From REEB506 sp040381035 (lineage in GTDB: Bacteria; Pseudomonadota; Alphaproteobacteria; Caulobacterales; Aquidulcibacteraceae), in the NCBI GenBank assembly GCA_040381035.1, contig JBEIHY010000005.1:8668-72667 (forward strand): a stretch of DNA of 64,000 nucleotides, in the 5' to 3' direction. Both the position numbers and the translations under genes were made by a program. The notes below the pieces were generated by a model. That model was given only the letters and a program-made list of their open reading frames with translations. It searched no databases and had not been told where the DNA came from. The stretch's first letter is position 1. Each line of letters starts with the position of its first letter. This document shows positions 62,542 through 64,000 of this stretch, piece after piece.

Positions 62542-63485
62542 AAGGCGCCCTCCGGCTGAGCGAGGCGCGGATCGATCCAGCGCTGCACCTGCTCGCTCAC
62601 GCCGTTGACCAGAAACACCGCGACGCTAACCAGCAGCGTGATCGCCTGCACCACAGGGAAATCCAGATTGGTGGTGGACTGGATCAGCAGGAGGCCGATT
62701 CCGGGCCATGCGAAGATCGTCTCGATGATCACCAGCCCGGTGACGAGAAACGCCGCCTGCGCTCCAATCAACGCCACCGCGCCCAACAGCGCGTTCCCCG
62801 CCGCCTGCCCCCAGAGGATCTCCCCCTCCCCAAGGCCCACCGCCCGCGCCGTGCGCACATAGGGCGAGGCCAAGGCGGCGATGACATTCGCCTCAATCAG
62901 TCGGGCAAGCTTCGGCGTCAGAAACGCTGCGACCGACACCGCCGGAAGGATCCAGGAGGCGGGGCCAGCAAAACCCAGCGCCGGCAGCCATACGAGGCTG
63001 ATGGCGAAAACCTGCACGAGCAGCAGCGCCACCACGAAACCCGGAACGCCTTGAAGCGCAAAAAGCACGCCGCGCAGGATCCGCGCCAGCACCCCCTCTC
63101 CCGCCCCGCCAAGCCAGATGCCCAAGGGAAGTGCGATGGCCAGCGTCGCAGCCATGGCGAGCCCTGCGAGCATCAAGCTGGCCGGGAAGGCCGCCAACAC
63201 CTTGGCGAGCGCGGGGGTCCCGTCGCTCAAGGAGACGCCGAAATCTCCCCGTGCCAGGTGCGAAAGATAGGCGAGGAATTGCTCCGGCACGGACCGGTCC
63301 AGCCCGTAGGCGCCGCGCACCGCGGCGATCTGCTCCGGCGTTGCGTCCGGCCCGGCCATCACCACCGCCGGGTCCCCCAGAAGGCGCAACAGGAAGAATA
63401 GGACGGCGCCGGTTCCTGCTGCGACCAGGACCAGCTGGGCGAGCCACGTGGCGAGAAGAACCGGGACACGCCGAACCCCTCCCAT
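62538..63485 (-). CDS. ABC importer permease (DppB-like), system 2; first gene of the long operon
   Basis: A 315-residue permease with six membrane segments and DppB landmarks: LRLLGDPAVVMAGPD, YGLDRSVPEQFLAYLSHLARG, the coupling loop SPYVRTARAVGLGEGEI, and FAWPGIGLLLIQSTTNLDFP. The ATG at 63485 (MGGVRRVPVL) is chosen, with GGGAGG about 10 nt upstream; the longer frame to 63596 crosses the putative promoter. It heads a run of overlapping minus-strand genes down to the TonB receptor. Confidence 0.9.
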   Translation of the reverse strand: MGGVRRVPVLLATWLAQLVLVAAGTGAVLFFLLRLLGDPAVVMAGPDATPEQIAAVRGAYGLDRSVPEQFLAYLSHLARGDFGVSLSDGTPALAKVLAAFPASLMLAGLAMAATLAIALPLGIWLGGAGEGVLARILRGVLFALQGVPGFVVALLLVQVFAISLVWLPALGFAGPASWILPAVSVAAFLTPKLARLIEANVIAALASPYVRTARAVGLGEGEILWGQAAGNALLGAVALIGAQAAFLVTGLVIIETIFAWPGIGLLLIQSTTNLDFPVVQAITLLVSVAVFLVNGVSEQVQRWIDPRLAQPEGAL

Positions 63486-63538
63486 CGCCAATAACCCTCC
63501 CACCGGCGCACGCCAACGACTTGTCTCTACATGAGGAC

Positions 63539-63568
63539 ATATTACGGGCGCACGCTTCCTCGGCGCAA
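63539..63568 (-). promoter_or_regulatory. Candidate promoter of the importer operon
   Basis: On the minus strand a TTGCGC element (63563-63568) and a TAATAT element (63539-63544) are separated by 18 bp and stand about 55 bp ahead of the first permease ATG. Both match the vegetative consensus only partly (3 of 6 and 4 of 6). It is offered because it is the only -10/-35-like pair seen in the 180-bp gene-free stretch at 63486-63665. Confidence 0.35.
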
Positions 63569-63596
63569 GCCGATTTTCGCGTGCGCTGAGGCGCAT

Positions 63597-63613
63597 CGGC
63601 CGGCGGCCGGCCG
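63597..63613. repeat. Short GC-rich inverted repeat upstream of the importer operon
   Basis: CGGCCGG and CCGGCCG form perfect 7-bp arms around a CGG centre, at 112-128 bp from the first permease start codon. It may be an operator, a leftover hairpin of the broken gene next to it, or chance in GC-rich DNA. Confidence 0.35.
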
Positions 63614-63665
63614 GTGGAACGTACTCATCCGCCGAAACACGCCTTGCCGGGATTCCCGGGACGGT

Positions 63666-64000
63666 TCACGCCTGCGGATTGCGCCAGAGCTTTGTTTCCA
63701 CCAGAACCGGGCGACCGTCAGGACTGATCAGAGCAACGTCTATCGGGCCAGCCGTGGTCTGCATCTCCGTGCACAGCGTTGCGATCTGCTGGAATGACGG
63801 GTCGATCTGGCGAACCGGAAGGAGATCGGGGTTGTCTCGGATGAGATCGCGCAGCCAAGCCTCATTCCGCTTGGGTCAAAAGCCGGATCGGCGAGGATCG
63901 CCGCGAGCCGTTCGGCGCGCCCGTCTGGTTCCATCTTTGGAAGATACAAAATAATCACGCCGGTCGCCGGCAATTGATCGCGCACCAAAAGGTCGCCAAA
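63666..64000 (-). pseudogene. PD-(D/E)XK nuclease-like gene, frameshifted and truncated; runs off the window
   Basis: Two reading frames join to one recognisable protein. The first part, entering from the window edge, reads GVIILYLPKMEPDGRAERLA and ADPAFDP; after a one-base loss near 63879 the second part continues in another frame as NEAWLRDLIRDNPDLLPVRQ, PIDVALISPDGRPVLVETKL and ends WRNPQA at the TGA of 63666-63668. The D-x(n)-E-x-K pattern (PIDVAL, VETKLW) is that of a PD-(D/E)XK nuclease-like family, whose members, as I remember them, go on with a REVVxQxLDYA segment. That continuation is missing, so the gene is cut at this point, probably by the arrival of the island. Confidence 0.7.

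Overview
The window reads as a stretch of a GC-rich alphaproteobacterial chromosome. The strongest markers are the dusB(nifR3)-ntrB-ntrC-ntrY-ntrX-aminotransferase-hfq-hflX run, the fused ispDF gene, a second-type gltX, the recG/sdhE/mfd block and a PleD/PopA-shaped receiver-receiver-GGDEF protein. The last two point towards Caulobacterales-like bacteria (Caulobacteraceae or Hyphomonadaceae), but this placement is an inference from gene order and protein style, not a phylogeny.

Region 1 (1-39.1 kb) is mostly core genome. It opens with a frameshifted RidA-like gene, an SCP-x type thiolase, a flavoprotein, and a phosphotransferase/DUF6285 pair. recG diverges from sdhE-mfd. A DsbA-like protein and a degenerate GGDEF protein follow on the minus strand. 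Then come an acyl-CoA-type operon (SDR, alpha-methylacyl-CoA racemase, histidine phosphatase, VOC protein), a lone polytopic membrane protein, gltX, a LOG-type hydrolase, an Atm1-type ABC exporter, pncC, ispDF, and the dusB-ntrBCYX-dat-hfq-hflX run. mazG converges on that run. The block ends with a minus-strand chain rlpA, dac, tmk, holB, tatD, MBL-fold hydrolase. Genes are tightly packed, with many 4-nt start/stop overlaps.

Region 2 (39.5-63.5 kb) looks like an acquired catabolic and uptake island. On the left are a two-subunit molybdenum hydroxylase (minus strand), an aldehyde dehydrogenase with a GntR/UTRA regulator (plus strand), and a racemase-superfamily protein with a FAD monooxygenase (minus strand). 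On the right, one long minus-strand gene train runs from 63.5 down to 46.5 kb. It holds two complete, diverged Dpp/Opp-type ABC importers (each with a binding protein, two permeases and two ATPases), two related SAM-dependent methyltransferases with a shared N-terminal region, two small helical proteins of about 100 residues, a VOC protein, a bicupin and a TonB-dependent receptor. It is closed by a 15-bp perfect hairpin. The natural reading is outer-membrane capture, twin inner-membrane import, and oxidative processing of an unknown, probably aromatic or heterocyclic, compound. The methyltransferases and small proteins have no obvious textbook role and are the most interesting part.

The right edge (63.67-64.0 kb) is a truncated and frameshifted PD-(D/E)XK-like gene, which probably marks the right junction of the island. 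The left junction probably lies in the 416-bp gene-free stretch between rlpA and the molybdenum hydroxylase. No tRNA, rRNA, CRISPR array, transposase or integrase was recognised.
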